Shown here: positions 33,516-42,836 of the stretch, piece by piece | Layout: every line of letters starts with the position of its first letter | Numbering within the stretch: position 1 is the first letter of the stretch | NCBI RefSeq assembly: GCF_900177535.1 | Contig: NZ_FXAJ01000002.1 | Location: 1,178,001 to 1,242,000, forward strand | DNA: 64,000 bases | Source: Priestia filamentosa | Lineage (GTDB): Bacteria > Bacillota > Bacilli > Bacillales > Bacillaceae_H | Direction: 5' to 3' | Made by a program: the position numbers and the translations under genes | Notes under the pieces: model-generated | The model's database searches: none | The model's input: the letters and a program-made list of their open reading frames with translations, nothing else | What the model was told of the DNA's origin: nothing

Positions 33516-35141
33516 CTAAGGCATTCTCACCATGTTATGCAACGTTGTTCTTACTGCCCCTGGTGCCTTAATTAGGAGTTTAAAAAATTCTTCTATTTTT
33601 CCTCCCAAACCGATTTCATATAAATCAACCCCAAAGATTTGTGCATTTGTTAGTATAGGTTTTAAATGATTATGAACAGAATCTGGATTTCCAAACTCTA
33701 TCTTTTGAATATATTGCTGTACCTCTTCTAGCAGAGGGTCTGGACTAGGGGTGAATGCTTCCCCATCATCATTAATCCCCATTAAATAACGACACCAAGC
33801 TGCAATTGTTAATGGAATAAAAGTTAAGTGGTTTACATCTAGATCGTCTCTTTCTACATATAATTTTAATGTTTCTCCAAAACGAATGCTTAGCTTTTGT
33901 GAAGTATCTGTAGCGATTCGTTGTGGTGTATCTGGGTTGTTCGGATTCGCAAAGCGGATTTCAATCACTTCTCTCAAAAATTCCCTCGGATTAATAATCC
34001 CTGGATCCACCACTACCTTCATACCTTCAACATACCCAATTTTCTCTACTAATGCCTTCAAATCTTTATCCTTCATCTCGGCAGCAATCGACGTATAATT
34101 AAGCAAACAACCGAATATGGCTAATGCTGTATGCAGCGGATTCAAACAAGTGCATACTTTCATCCTTTCTACGCGATCAACAACTTCTCTTTCTGTAAAA
34201 TATACACCAGCTTTTTCTAAAGACGGTCTTCCATTTGGAAAAGAATCTTCAATAACAAGGTATTCAGATTCTTCAGTATTCACAAAAGGAGCTATTGTTG
34301 GTCCATTTTTTCGCGTTTGAATTAAATCTATACTTCCGAATCCTACTTCTTTCAATTTCTCTTGTACATCTAAAGAAGGATTCGGGGTAATTTTATCAAT
34401 CATACTCCATGGAAATGTAATAACATCCTCGTCATTTAAATACTCAATAAACCCTTGATCTACAGTATTCATTTCCTTCCACCTAGAAGCTACTGTCATA
34501 ACAGCCTCTTTTAACTTATCCCCATTATGAGAAAAATTATCTGTACTTACCAATGCTAATGGTACTTTTCCATTCTGATACCGTTCAAATAAAAGTGCTG
34601 TTAATATTACCATTGTATGTTTTGGGTTTTCAAGTCCTTGCTCAATTTCTTTTTGAATAGAATACTGGATTTTACCATCCATATCTTTTAAATTATATCC
34701 TTTTTCAGTAATTGTAAGAGTTATAAATTGTAGAGAAGGATTCCTGAAAATTCCCTTCAACCTTTTCCAAGATGAAGTTTTAGAATCTGCTGTGATACTT
34801 TCTGCAACACTTGCTATGACTTCCATATCCAATGTCCCATCTACTTTCATGGTAACATCTAAACACAAATTATCATAAGGATGATAAGCTTTTTCTATCT
34901 TGCCATCATTGCTAGTTGAAACAACAATAATTCCCTTATCAGCCTCTTTTAATTCTATTAAATGATGTTGTAAGACTGAGTGGAAGGCTCTAAACAAGTT
35001 TCCTCCTCCAATGTGTAACCAAAGGGGCTCTTTTTTCGTAGCTTCCCAAACTTCCTCAAAGTTATATTCCGGTGTTTTGATCCCTATCTTCTCAAAGCAA
35101 TCTTTTTTATTTTTTAATTCTTCTTTTCCTAATCGTAGCAT
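33516..35141 (-). CDS. uxuB: D-mannonate oxidoreductase (fructuronate reductase)
   Basis: 541 residues, mannitol-dehydrogenase superfamily (long-chain polyol dehydrogenases). The N-terminal WLHIGGGNLFRAF is the Rossmann motif and VSTDNFSHNGDK the conserved substrate/Asn region. MVDPGIINPREF-like and C-terminal helices follow. It reduces D-fructuronate to D-mannonate with NADH. Last gene of the leftward uxuA-permease-uxaC-uxuB cluster, whose full set makes 2-keto-3-deoxygluconate from glucuronate. AGGAG lies upstream of the ATG. Confidence 0.9.
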   Translation of the reverse strand: MLRLGKEELKNKKDCFEKIGIKTPEYNFEEVWEATKKEPLWLHIGGGNLFRAFHSVLQHHLIELKEADKGIIVVSTSNDGKIEKAYHPYDNLCLDVTMKVDGTLDMEVIASVAESITADSKTSSWKRLKGIFRNPSLQFITLTITEKGYNLKDMDGKIQYSIQKEIEQGLENPKHTMVILTALLFERYQNGKVPLALVSTDNFSHNGDKLKEAVMTVASRWKEMNTVDQGFIEYLNDEDVITFPWSMIDKITPNPSLDVQEKLKEVGFGSIDLIQTRKNGPTIAPFVNTEESEYLVIEDSFPNGRPSLEKAGVYFTEREVVDRVERMKVCTCLNPLHTALAIFGCLLNYTSIAAEMKDKDLKALVEKIGYVEGMKVVVDPGIINPREFLREVIEIRFANPNNPDTPQRIATDTSQKLSIRFGETLKLYVERDDLDVNHLTFIPLTIAAWCRYLMGINDDGEAFTPSPDPLLEEVQQYIQKIEFGNPDSVHNHLKPILTNAQIFGVDLYEIGLGGKIEEFFKLLIKAPGAVRTTLHNMVRMP

Positions 35142-35180
35142 TTGTACACCTTCTCCTAACTTCTACATTATTATTTATCT

Positions 35181-36611
35181 TTAAGACGGGGAAATGATGG
35201 CTTCTTTCAGTTTAATTTCAAAATACTCCGAAGCATTGTTGTAGGATATATCCTGGACAATTTGCCCTAGCCATTCTAAATCATATGGATATTCGCCATT
35301 CTCAACCCATTCACCTAAAATATTGCATAAGATTCGTCTAAAATACTCATGGCGACTGTATGATAAAAAGCTACGTGAATCCGTTAACATTCCAATAAAT
35401 CTAGATAATACTCCTACATTGCCAAGTGTTTTCATTTGAGCAACCATACCATCTATATGGTCATTAAACCACCAAGCAGAACCAAATTGAACTTTTGAAG
35501 GTGTTTCCCCTCTTTGAAAATTCCCTGCTATTGTTGCTAATAATTCATTATCCTTTGGATTTAATCCATATAAAACTGTTTTAGGAAGTTGCTGAACTTT
35601 ATCTAATTCGTCAAGCAACTGACATAAAGGGATAGCAATAGAGTCATCTTTCATAGAATCACATCCTACGTTTGAACCAATATTATAGAATAGATGAGAA
35701 TTAGCATTTCTTAAAGCACCAATATGATATTGCATAACCCATTTTCTCCGACTATAAGACTTTCCAAGCCTTACTAGCAATTGCGCTAGAAACTGATAGA
35801 TTTCCTTTAATGAAAGAGCTTCCCCATGTAACCTCTTTTCCACAATCGCATCTAATTCTTGTAAGGTAGCATTTTCAAAAACAACTGTCTCTAAACTATG
35901 ATCAGCTAATTTACAGCCTATGTTCTGAAAATAATCCAGCCTATTCTCTAAGGCATCTATTAGTTCTGTAAAATTGGTTATGCGAATCCCTGCTACATCT
36001 CCTAAATCTCTGACATAATCTCTCCAAGATTCATGTTGAATAGACATAACTTTGTCTGGTCGAAACGATGGTAAAACAGTTGTAGAAAAGCCTCTATCCT
36101 CTTGCAATAGCTTATGATAATGCAAATCATCCATTGGATCGTCTGTTGTTCCGATGAATGTTACGTTTGAGTGTTTAATTAACGCCCTTGCTGAGAAATT
36201 TTGCTCCTTTAGCTTCTCATTACATATATCCCAAATATCTTTTGCTGTAGTTCTTTTTAAAATAGTTTCTACATTAAAATATTGTCTTAATTCCATATGT
36301 GTCCAATGATAAAGTGGATTTCCTATTAACTTCTCAACTGTTTCAGCCCACTTTTCAAATTTTTCATATCCGCTAGCCTCTCCAGTAATATAATACTCGT
36401 CTACACCATTTGCCCTCATTGCACGCCATTTATAATGATCTCCCTCTAACCATAATTCTGTCATATCTTTATAAGTTCTATTTTCATAAATTTCGCGTGG
36501 ATCTAAATGACAATGGTAATCATAGATTGGCATTTTAGAAGCATAATCATGGAACAGTCTTTTAGCTGTTTCAGTTTGAAGTAAAAAGTCATTATTCATA
36601 AATGGTTTCAT
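35181..36611 (-). CDS. uxaC: Glucuronate isomerase
   Basis: 476 residues from the third in-frame start (36609-36611), which has AGGAG 11 nt upstream and matches the usual MKxFMNxxFLL beginning. UxaC motifs are visible: YDYHCHLDPREI near residue 35, TTDDPMDDL, and DSRSFLSYSRHEYFRRILC near the end. It isomerises D-glucuronate to D-fructuronate (and galacturonate to tagaturonate). It lies between the permease gene (6-18 nt upstream) and uxuB. Confidence 0.92.
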   Translation of the reverse strand: MKPFMNNDFLLQTETAKRLFHDYASKMPIYDYHCHLDPREIYENRTYKDMTELWLEGDHYKWRAMRANGVDEYYITGEASGYEKFEKWAETVEKLIGNPLYHWTHMELRQYFNVETILKRTTAKDIWDICNEKLKEQNFSARALIKHSNVTFIGTTDDPMDDLHYHKLLQEDRGFSTTVLPSFRPDKVMSIQHESWRDYVRDLGDVAGIRITNFTELIDALENRLDYFQNIGCKLADHSLETVVFENATLQELDAIVEKRLHGEALSLKEIYQFLAQLLVRLGKSYSRRKWVMQYHIGALRNANSHLFYNIGSNVGCDSMKDDSIAIPLCQLLDELDKVQQLPKTVLYGLNPKDNELLATIAGNFQRGETPSKVQFGSAWWFNDHIDGMVAQMKTLGNVGVLSRFIGMLTDSRSFLSYSRHEYFRRILCNILGEWVENGEYPYDLEWLGQIVQDISYNNASEYFEIKLKEAIISPS

Positions 36612-36628
36612 TTGTTTCATCACTCCTA

Positions 36629-38164
36629 TTAATTAACTTTTATATGAGGTAATTGAGTTTTTTTATCATTTCCCCATAGTTTTTCATATTTATAACCTGT
36701 AAGTGCTTCTACAACTTCTTTTGTCTTTTGGTCAACATCATCCTTGCTTCCGTTATTTTTCAAACGGTCTATTTCAGCAACAAGAATTGAATGCGTTTCT
36801 TTATTTAACTTAAATGTAAATGCTGCAATCAAGGAGATGAGCAGTAATCCACCTACCCCAAAAATCATAATCCCTATAATTGCATGAACAGCGCCTACTG
36901 GCTGTGAAGTGGCATTTTGCACAAAACCTCCACCCTCTAAGATTGCTCCAACTAAAAAAGTAGCCAATGCAACAGAAGACTTTCTAAAGAACGTCATTAC
37001 AGATGCAAAAATCCCTTCTCGTCTTTTGGTCGTAATTATCTCATCGACGTCTGGAATAAACGGAAATACATTCCAAGGTATAAACTCTAGCATACTCCTT
37101 CCAATCTGATATACAAACGAGATGATTATTAAAGTTAGGATTAAATTGTCTGGATGAATAAAATAAACGGCTGCATATGCTGCTATACAAAGAAGCATAG
37201 TAGAGTAAGAAATTTTAAATAGATTTCCTGGTCCAATTTTAATTAATAAAAACCCATAAATAATTGCACCCGGTAGTCCAATAATACTAAATGAAAGTAA
37301 ATTTGCTGCAACAGTTGAGGAACTATGCAAAGCATAGACACAGTAGAATACAAACACAGCATTAAATGCATCTTTAGCAGTCATAGAACAAATATAGATA
37401 AGTAGATGCTTACGGAAACTTTTCACTTTGAAGGTTGAACCAAAATCAACTAATGTTCGAGTAATTCCTGTAAGGATTTCCGAAAAGTTTTTATGCTCTT
37501 TCTCTTGATCTAATAATTTTTGCATATCTTCTGGAGAAAGTTCTCTTTCCCATGTCGAGCGAAAAGAAATAAAAACACAAATAGCATAGATAACAGCAAA
37601 AAATACGCCATTGACAAGGAAGGACATAGAGTTATCTTGCCCTAAAGCACTAAATAGTTGACCTGGAATAAAGGTAGCTAAAAATGTGCCAACACCTGAA
37701 ATAAACATTCTAGCCGTTGATAACTTCGTTCTTTTGTTAAAATCTGTTGTCATTTCTGAAGGAAGTGTCTCCCATGGAATTAACACCATCGCTGCGATGA
37801 TTTCAAACATTAAGTAGCTGAATAAGTAGTATAAATAACCCATTCCGTCTACCCATAGTAAAGCGTAAACAAGCATTAATGGTGATCCAATCAACAGGAA
37901 AAATCTGCGTCTTCCAAATCGTCTACCCAATTTTAATTTTAGAAAGTTATCCGAAAAACTTCCCATAAATAAACTAATAACCGCATCAATTACTCGGGCA
38001 ATAGCAATAATTGATGCTGCTTCAACAGCCGATAAGCCAGCAAACTTTGTATAGAAAAACAATAGCCAAGCTCCAATAATTGTGAAGGCTCCTCCACCCA
38101 TCATATCTGTCAAACCAAATCCTATACTTGTTTTGAGAGTAATTTCTTTATTGTTTGTAGACAT
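36629..38164 (-). CDS. GPH-family glycoside/hexuronide:cation symporter A
   Basis: 511 residues, twelve membrane segments, GPH family (melibiose/glucuronide carriers). The N-terminal GFGLTDMMGGGAFTIIGAWLLFFYT and the cytoplasmic D(x)FGRRRFFLLIGSP stretch are diagnostic. A hydrophilic C-terminal tail of about 60 residues follows. It should bring glucuronate or a glucuronide into the cell for UxaC, whose gene follows directly. A close paralog is encoded at 39787. Confidence 0.88.
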   Translation of the reverse strand: MSTNNKEITLKTSIGFGLTDMMGGGAFTIIGAWLLFFYTKFAGLSAVEAASIIAIARVIDAVISLFMGSFSDNFLKLKLGRRFGRRRFFLLIGSPLMLVYALLWVDGMGYLYYLFSYLMFEIIAAMVLIPWETLPSEMTTDFNKRTKLSTARMFISGVGTFLATFIPGQLFSALGQDNSMSFLVNGVFFAVIYAICVFISFRSTWERELSPEDMQKLLDQEKEHKNFSEILTGITRTLVDFGSTFKVKSFRKHLLIYICSMTAKDAFNAVFVFYCVYALHSSSTVAANLLSFSIIGLPGAIIYGFLLIKIGPGNLFKISYSTMLLCIAAYAAVYFIHPDNLILTLIIISFVYQIGRSMLEFIPWNVFPFIPDVDEIITTKRREGIFASVMTFFRKSSVALATFLVGAILEGGGFVQNATSQPVGAVHAIIGIMIFGVGGLLLISLIAAFTFKLNKETHSILVAEIDRLKNNGSKDDVDQKTKEVVEALTGYKYEKLWGNDKKTQLPHIKVN

Positions 38165-38204
38165 TCTAACGCCTCCATCTCAAACCATTATGCACACACA
38201 AACT

Positions 38205-38220
38205 AATGAAGCGCTTACAT
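38205..38220. promoter_or_regulatory. Candidate cre site upstream of the permease
   Basis: The reverse strand reads ATGTAAGCGCTTCATT. The core TGTAAGCGCTT is a good cre half but the last three positions differ (11 of 14). Confidence 0.45.
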
Positions 38221-38297
38221 GACGAAGGTGAGCTTTTAGAAGAAAAGAAACAAATTGATATTATTCCTTTTCTCCCCTTATCTCGATAAATAATGTA

Positions 38298-39398
38298 CTA
38301 AATGTTTTGAAAATTAATCTTTTCAAGAGAACGGTTTCTTAATGATACGTTAGCATCCCATGCACCTTGTAAATACATGGCGCCTAAAGCACGATCATAT
38401 AACCCGTATCCCGGTCTACACACTTCATCCCAAATATGTCTTCCATGGTCAGGACGAATATAACCTTTAAAATTACGGGCAAATAATGTATTGACTATTC
38501 CTGTAATAGGTAAAGAGCCATCTTCATTTCGATGGGATGCTTCAATAAAACTGCCATCTTCAAAATGTTTGACATTCCGAATATGAGCAAAAGGGATTTG
38601 ATTGATAAAGGATTGTACGATATCAATTAAATCGTTATTAGGATTTCCCCCTAATGAACCAGAGCAAAATGTTAGTCCATTTGAAGGACTGTCTACAGCA
38701 CTTAATATAGATTGAATATCCTTCTTGTTTTTTACAATGCGGGGTAATCCAAATATAGAAAATGGTGGATCATCTGGATGAATAGCTAATTTAATACCAC
38801 ATTGTTCAGCCGTAGGGCACACTTCCTTCAAGAAATAAGTCAGATTCTCTAGTAACTGTGCTTCAGTAACGCTTTTGTATTGATCAAAGAGATCTTGTAA
38901 GTCTTTTAATCTTTCAGGCTCCCAACCAGGAAGAGTAAAATCTTTTGAGTTCTCTTCCATATCCCTCACAACCTGTTCAGGTGTAAGTGAAAGAACTTTT
39001 TTAGCATCGAAAAATAAGGCTGTACTGCCGTCTTCCATTTCTTTAAATAAATCCGTGCGAAGCCAGTCAAATACTGGCATGAAATTATAACATACAACCT
39101 TAACACCAAATTTGCTTAAGTTTTTTAATGTTTCCTTATACGCATTTATATATTTGTTTCTCGTATTCAATCCAAGTTTTATGTCTTCGTGAATATTGAC
39201 ACTCTCAACAACATCGGTATTTAATCCATATTTTTTTGCTTGATTTACTACTTCTTCTATCCTTTGAACAGGCCAAATCTCTCCAACAGGGATATCATGA
39301 AGTGCCCATACGACTCCTTTTATTCCAGGGATTTGGCGAATTTTGTTTAATGAAATAGAATCATTCCCTTCCCCATACCACCGAAATGTCATTTGCAT
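38298..39398 (-). CDS. uxuA: Mannonate dehydratase
   Basis: 366 residues from the ATG at 39396-39398, with AAGGGGG upstream; the longer frame lacks a site. TFRWYGEGND at the start, the His in CYNFMPVFDWLRTD, LAIHPDDPP and CSGSLG are UxuA signatures. It dehydrates D-mannonate to 2-keto-3-deoxygluconate. First gene of the leftward operon, behind a promoter covered by the GntR operator. No KDG kinase or aldolase is in the window, so those must be elsewhere. Confidence 0.93.
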   Translation of the reverse strand: MQMTFRWYGEGNDSISLNKIRQIPGIKGVVWALHDIPVGEIWPVQRIEEVVNQAKKYGLNTDVVESVNIHEDIKLGLNTRNKYINAYKETLKNLSKFGVKVVCYNFMPVFDWLRTDLFKEMEDGSTALFFDAKKVLSLTPEQVVRDMEENSKDFTLPGWEPERLKDLQDLFDQYKSVTEAQLLENLTYFLKEVCPTAEQCGIKLAIHPDDPPFSIFGLPRIVKNKKDIQSILSAVDSPSNGLTFCSGSLGGNPNNDLIDIVQSFINQIPFAHIRNVKHFEDGSFIEASHRNEDGSLPITGIVNTLFARNFKGYIRPDHGRHIWDEVCRPGYGLYDRALGAMYLQGAWDANVSLRNRSLEKINFQNI

Positions 39399-39636
39399 AT
39401 TATTTATCCCCCTTTTATTAGTTAAACTCAACATGGAAATCTTTGAATTGTTATTGAATATTACTTTTAAAGATTTTTTAAAGTAAAGGTTTTAATTTTA
39501 AAATACCTCCCTTCATTTAATACAAGTAAACTTCTTTGAAACCAAATTAATAGTGGTCCTACCTTTCCTTTTCTATATGTTTATTAATCAATAGTGAAAA
39601 TAAGGAATTTAAGCGAATCTTTTTTTAGAGATAACA

Positions 39637-39652
39637 TACTAGTATGGTAGTA
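39637..39652. promoter_or_regulatory. GntR operator copy 1 (uxuA)
   Basis: TACTAGTATGGTAGTA. On the minus strand it falls just downstream of the putative -10 (TATAAT at 39661-39666), covering the expected start of the uxuA message. Confidence 0.8.
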
Positions 39653-39660
39653 TTAACATA

Positions 39661-39688
39661 ATTATATTGCATTTTCCTGAATATTCAA
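39661..39688 (-). promoter_or_regulatory. uxuA promoter
   Basis: On the minus strand TTGAAT (39683-39688), 16-bp spacer, TATAAT (39661-39666), with the GntR operator immediately downstream. Confidence 0.65.
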
Positions 39689-39786
39689 ACAAAATTGACA
39701 AATTTACTTTTATAAGCAATTAAAGTTCCCCTGGAATTTTTAAAATCCCTTATTCGCTACATCCTAAGTTAAGTTTATAATTGGCA

Positions 39787-41340
39787 TTAGTTAAAGTCTT
39801 TCTGTTTAAAATCTGTTTCTTCAAAACTTCTGACTGGCTGCTGATATCCTACATTATTGTGCCCCCAGAGCTTCTCATACTCCCACCCTGTTAGCGCTTT
39901 CAAAGTAATGCGTGTTTCTTTGTCTGCTTGTTCCATTGACCCGTTGTTTTTTAATCTATTAATCTCCGCAAGCATAATAGAGTGAGTCTTCTTAGATAGT
40001 TTGAATCTAAAAGCTACAATTAAACTAATAATAATAAGTCCAATTGTTCCAAAAAATAAAATACTCGTAATCCCATTTACTGCTGTTGTTGATTGGGTCG
40101 TGGCATTTGCATTAAATCCAGTCTCTTGCAAAACAACCCCTACTAAGAAAGTTGCTAATGCTGTAGTGCTTTTACGTGTAAAGGTCATAATACCTGCAAA
40201 TATGCCTTCTCTTCTTCTTTGCGTTACCATTTCATCTACATCAGGAATAAACGTGTAAATATTCCATGGAATATAATACAGGCCACTCTTCCCTATTCCT
40301 AACACAGTAGAAAGAATGTACAAAGCAATAATCATATAAGTTGGCTGTGTAAAATATAAAAATATGTAACCACTTATACTTATCATAATCGCAAAATAAG
40401 AGATTTTCAGTGATGGAGCTGGTCCAATTTTAATAACAAGCCATCCAAACAATAATGTACATATCATTTGAAGGAGTGATCCAATAGATAATAAATCAGA
40501 TGCTAATACAGCATCTTTGTTCAACGAAAAGACGATAAAATAGACAAAAACTGCATTTAAAATATCCATTGCTGTAAAGGAGCAAATGTACATTGTGAGA
40601 TGTTGACGAAAACTTTTAATTCTTAAAGTAGATGATAAATCAATGATGAATTTTTTTGTAGTTTCCATAAGAGGTAATTTTTCGGTTTCAGAAGGTCTTG
40701 TAATATCTTCTTCTATATTACGTTCCCATGTTGTTCTATGTGTAATTAACAGCGAAGCCATAAAGATAAACGTAAAGATAATCCCATTATAAAGAAAAGC
40801 TTGTGGTGAGTCCTTCCCAAATATTTCAAATAATCGACCAGGAATAAAAGTAGCTAAAAATGTCCCTAATCCTGAATAGATTAATCTAATAGTTGAAAGC
40901 TTTGTACGTTCATTAAAATCATCTGTCATTTCAGCTCCAAGAGTTTCAAATGGAATTAACACCATTGCTGCCAAGAACTCTAACAAAATGTATACTATCA
41001 AGTAATACCAATAGCTCATATCAGAAATCCAAAGTAAAGAATAAATAACCATTAAAGGCGCTCCAAGTAATAGAAAAAACCTACGTCTTCCAAACTTCTT
41101 TCCAAGTTTTGTACGGCCAAAATTATCAGTGATATGACCCATAAGTGGACTTGCAATAGCATCAACAATACGGGCGATGGCAATAATTGACCCTGCTTCA
41201 ACAGGAGTAAGACCACAAAAGGTAATATAAAAATATAACATCCATGCTCCAATAATTGCGAATGCTCCACCTCCAAATAAGTCCATTGTTCCATAACCAA
41301 TAAAATTCTTTACTGTTAATTTCCTATTTGCAGACTTCAT
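39787..41340 (-). CDS. GPH-family glycoside/hexuronide:cation symporter B
   Basis: 517 residues, close paralog of the permease at 36629 along its whole length. Shared features are GGGAFAIIGAWMLYFYITF, GSIIAIARIVDAI, the KFGRRRFFLLLGAP loop and the C-terminal KNNGSMEQADKETR...LTGWEYEKLWG block. AGAGGAGAG precedes the ATG. It has its own cre site upstream but no copy of the GntR operator. A 17-codon ORF with a good ribosome site precedes it. The partner substrate is probably a related uronide or oligouronide. Confidence 0.87.
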   Translation of the reverse strand: MKSANRKLTVKNFIGYGTMDLFGGGAFAIIGAWMLYFYITFCGLTPVEAGSIIAIARIVDAIASPLMGHITDNFGRTKLGKKFGRRRFFLLLGAPLMVIYSLLWISDMSYWYYLIVYILLEFLAAMVLIPFETLGAEMTDDFNERTKLSTIRLIYSGLGTFLATFIPGRLFEIFGKDSPQAFLYNGIIFTFIFMASLLITHRTTWERNIEEDITRPSETEKLPLMETTKKFIIDLSSTLRIKSFRQHLTMYICSFTAMDILNAVFVYFIVFSLNKDAVLASDLLSIGSLLQMICTLLFGWLVIKIGPAPSLKISYFAIMISISGYIFLYFTQPTYMIIALYILSTVLGIGKSGLYYIPWNIYTFIPDVDEMVTQRRREGIFAGIMTFTRKSTTALATFLVGVVLQETGFNANATTQSTTAVNGITSILFFGTIGLIIISLIVAFRFKLSKKTHSIMLAEINRLKNNGSMEQADKETRITLKALTGWEYEKLWGHNNVGYQQPVRSFEETDFKQKDFN

Positions 41341-41364
41341 TCTTTCTCTCCTCTCAAATATGTC

Positions 41365-41418
41365 CTAAGAGATTACTTTGTGAATAGGATAAGGATAGTC
41401 ATTTTTTTGGTTGCTCAT
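41365..41418 (-). CDS. 17-aa leader ORF before permease B
   Basis: ATG at 41416-41418 with AAAGGAG at ideal spacing; product MSNQKNDYPYPIHKVIS, stop 24 nt before the permease start. It could be a leader peptide for translational coupling. Evidence is limited to the ribosome site and position. Confidence 0.4.
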   Translation of the reverse strand: MSNQKNDYPYPIHKVIS

Positions 41419-41611
41419 GCTCAACTCCTTTATTTATAAATCATAGGCAGCTTGAAGAGAAAAGGACTAAAATTACACTGAACCTAGTTAATAGCTTATT
41501 ATGAAACCTGATAGTTAAAGTTATCTTCCACCACCTCCTTTTTCATATTAAAATAGCACTTTTTTAATATAAAAAGATAAGTCTATTATTTATTATAATA
41601 AATCTCTCCAT

Positions 41612-41625
41612 TGAATGCGTTTTCA
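41612..41625. promoter_or_regulatory. Candidate cre site upstream of permease B
   Basis: TGAATGCGTTTTCA matches the CcpA consensus at 13 of 14 positions and lies about 200 bp before the leader ORF. Confidence 0.6.
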
Positions 41626-41745
41626 TTTCAGTTTTCACCTTTCATAAAAATGTCTATAAAACTTACTCCTCTTCTAGGAGACATTTCATAAATAATGTTT
41701 TATTCATAGATTGACAAGCTAAAAGTAAGAATGAATAGATAAGGA

Positions 41746-41777
41746 GCCCATGTAATAGAGAGCTCTATTATATGGGC
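41746..41777. other. Long hairpin after gntR
   Basis: A 15-bp stem with one GT pair: GCCCATGTAATAGAG pairs with CTCTATTATATGGGC. It sits 45 bp after the gntR stop and could end that transcript, although no T-run follows. Confidence 0.6.
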
Positions 41778-41821
41778 CAATATTTCAAGTTATGGAAACA
41801 TTACTAATACAAGTTCAGTTT

Positions 41822-42499
41822 TTATTTAAAATAATGTGGATGCTCTTTCTTTAATAATTCTCTGTCTATAATAACAAGTTTTAAATGCTCTTCCATTAGT
41901 TGTTCAGCTTCTTGTACATCATGTTTTTGTATCGCTTTAAAAATACTTTCATGTTGAAGCAAAATACCATCCCAGTTATAATCTGTGACTAGTCTTAACA
42001 TTCGACTTCTATTAAAGTGAACATTCATTTGTTGAATAATTAACCATGTTTTTTCTTTATTACATCCAGCAAAGATCGTTCTATGAAATTCCTCATCTAA
42101 CTCAAACATTTTTTTATAGTCTTTTTCTTTAATACATATTCTTTGCATATTTAAATTCATTTCTAAAGCAATCATCGTCTCTTTAGGAAGGCACTTACAG
42201 GCTAATTTAATAACAGCCTTTTCAAGTTGTTCCCTCATAAATCTTGCTTCCTCTACAAGATCTAGATCAATTAAGGAAATAAAGGTTCCTCTTTGAGGGT
42301 AAATGTCTAATAACCCTTCTTGAGATAATTTTAAAAAACTCTCCCTTACTGGTGTACGGCTAACTTGGAATTGCTCTGAAATTTCTTTTTCAGAAATATT
42401 GGTCCCAGGAGCAAGTTTAAGACTTAATATTTGATCTTTTAACATATGGTAAACTTGTTCTCTAGTAGAAATGCTTTGATTTTTTAAGTTCATATTCAT
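41822..42499 (-). CDS. GntR-family (FCD) regulator of uronate genes
   Basis: 225 residues. The winged helix at 10-75 shows LKLAPGTNISEKEISEQFQVSRTPVRESFLKLSQEGLLDIYPQRGTFIS. The rest is an FCD ligand domain with the EARFMREQLEKAVIKLA, DEEFHRTIF and HESIFKAIQKHD metal/ligand motifs. AAAGGAG precedes the ATG. It sits between the uxu cluster and the oxidoreductase operon, and three copies of one 16-bp operator lie at its own and both neighbouring promoters. Confidence 0.9.
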   Translation of the reverse strand: MNMNLKNQSISTREQVYHMLKDQILSLKLAPGTNISEKEISEQFQVSRTPVRESFLKLSQEGLLDIYPQRGTFISLIDLDLVEEARFMREQLEKAVIKLACKCLPKETMIALEMNLNMQRICIKEKDYKKMFELDEEFHRTIFAGCNKEKTWLIIQQMNVHFNRSRMLRLVTDYNWDGILLQHESIFKAIQKHDVQEAEQLMEEHLKLVIIDRELLKKEHPHYFK

Positions 42500-42522
42500 C
42501 GTCTATACTCCTTTCACTAACA

Positions 42523-42538
42523 TACTACCATACAAGTA
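42523..42538. promoter_or_regulatory. GntR operator copy 2 (autoregulation)
   Basis: The reverse strand reads TACTTGTATGGTAGTA, one mismatch from copies 1 and 3. Located 24 bp upstream of the gntR start. Confidence 0.78.
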
Positions 42539-42667
42539 TATTAAAGCAACATATATTTTTTGATTATTCTGTTTTTATTCTGTTTATATCTCGAGATTTT
42601 GAGAATCCCTAAAAAGATTCTTAAGATAGAGACCACAGGGCCTCAAAAATAAAAAACTAAAAAAGTA

Positions 42668-42696
42668 TTCAAAATTCAGAATATTTATATTATAAT
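42668..42696 (+). promoter_or_regulatory. Promoter of the oxidoreductase operon
   Basis: TTCAAA (42668-42673), 17-bp spacer, TATAAT (42691-42696). Confidence 0.65.
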
Positions 42697-42704
42697 ACAT
42701 TTTG

Positions 42705-42720
42705 TACTACCATACTAGTA
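42705..42720. promoter_or_regulatory. GntR operator copy 3 (oxidoreductase operon)
   Basis: The reverse strand reads TACTAGTATGGTAGTA, identical to copy 1. It lies just downstream of the TATAAT, positioned to block transcription. Confidence 0.8.
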
Positions 42721-42774
42721 TATCTATAAACGATCAGTAGGAAATACCTTTTAAAATCTGAGTTAACGTTTTTT

Positions 42775-42788
42775 TGAAAGCGCTATCT
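42775..42788. promoter_or_regulatory. cre site
   Basis: TGAAAGCGCTATCT, 13 of 14 matches to the CcpA consensus, between the operator and the first oxidoreductase start. Indicates catabolite repression. Confidence 0.7.
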
Positions 42789-42836
42789 GCATCTTTGTTT
42801 TAAAAAACCACTTTCTTACAGAAAGGAAAGATTCAT

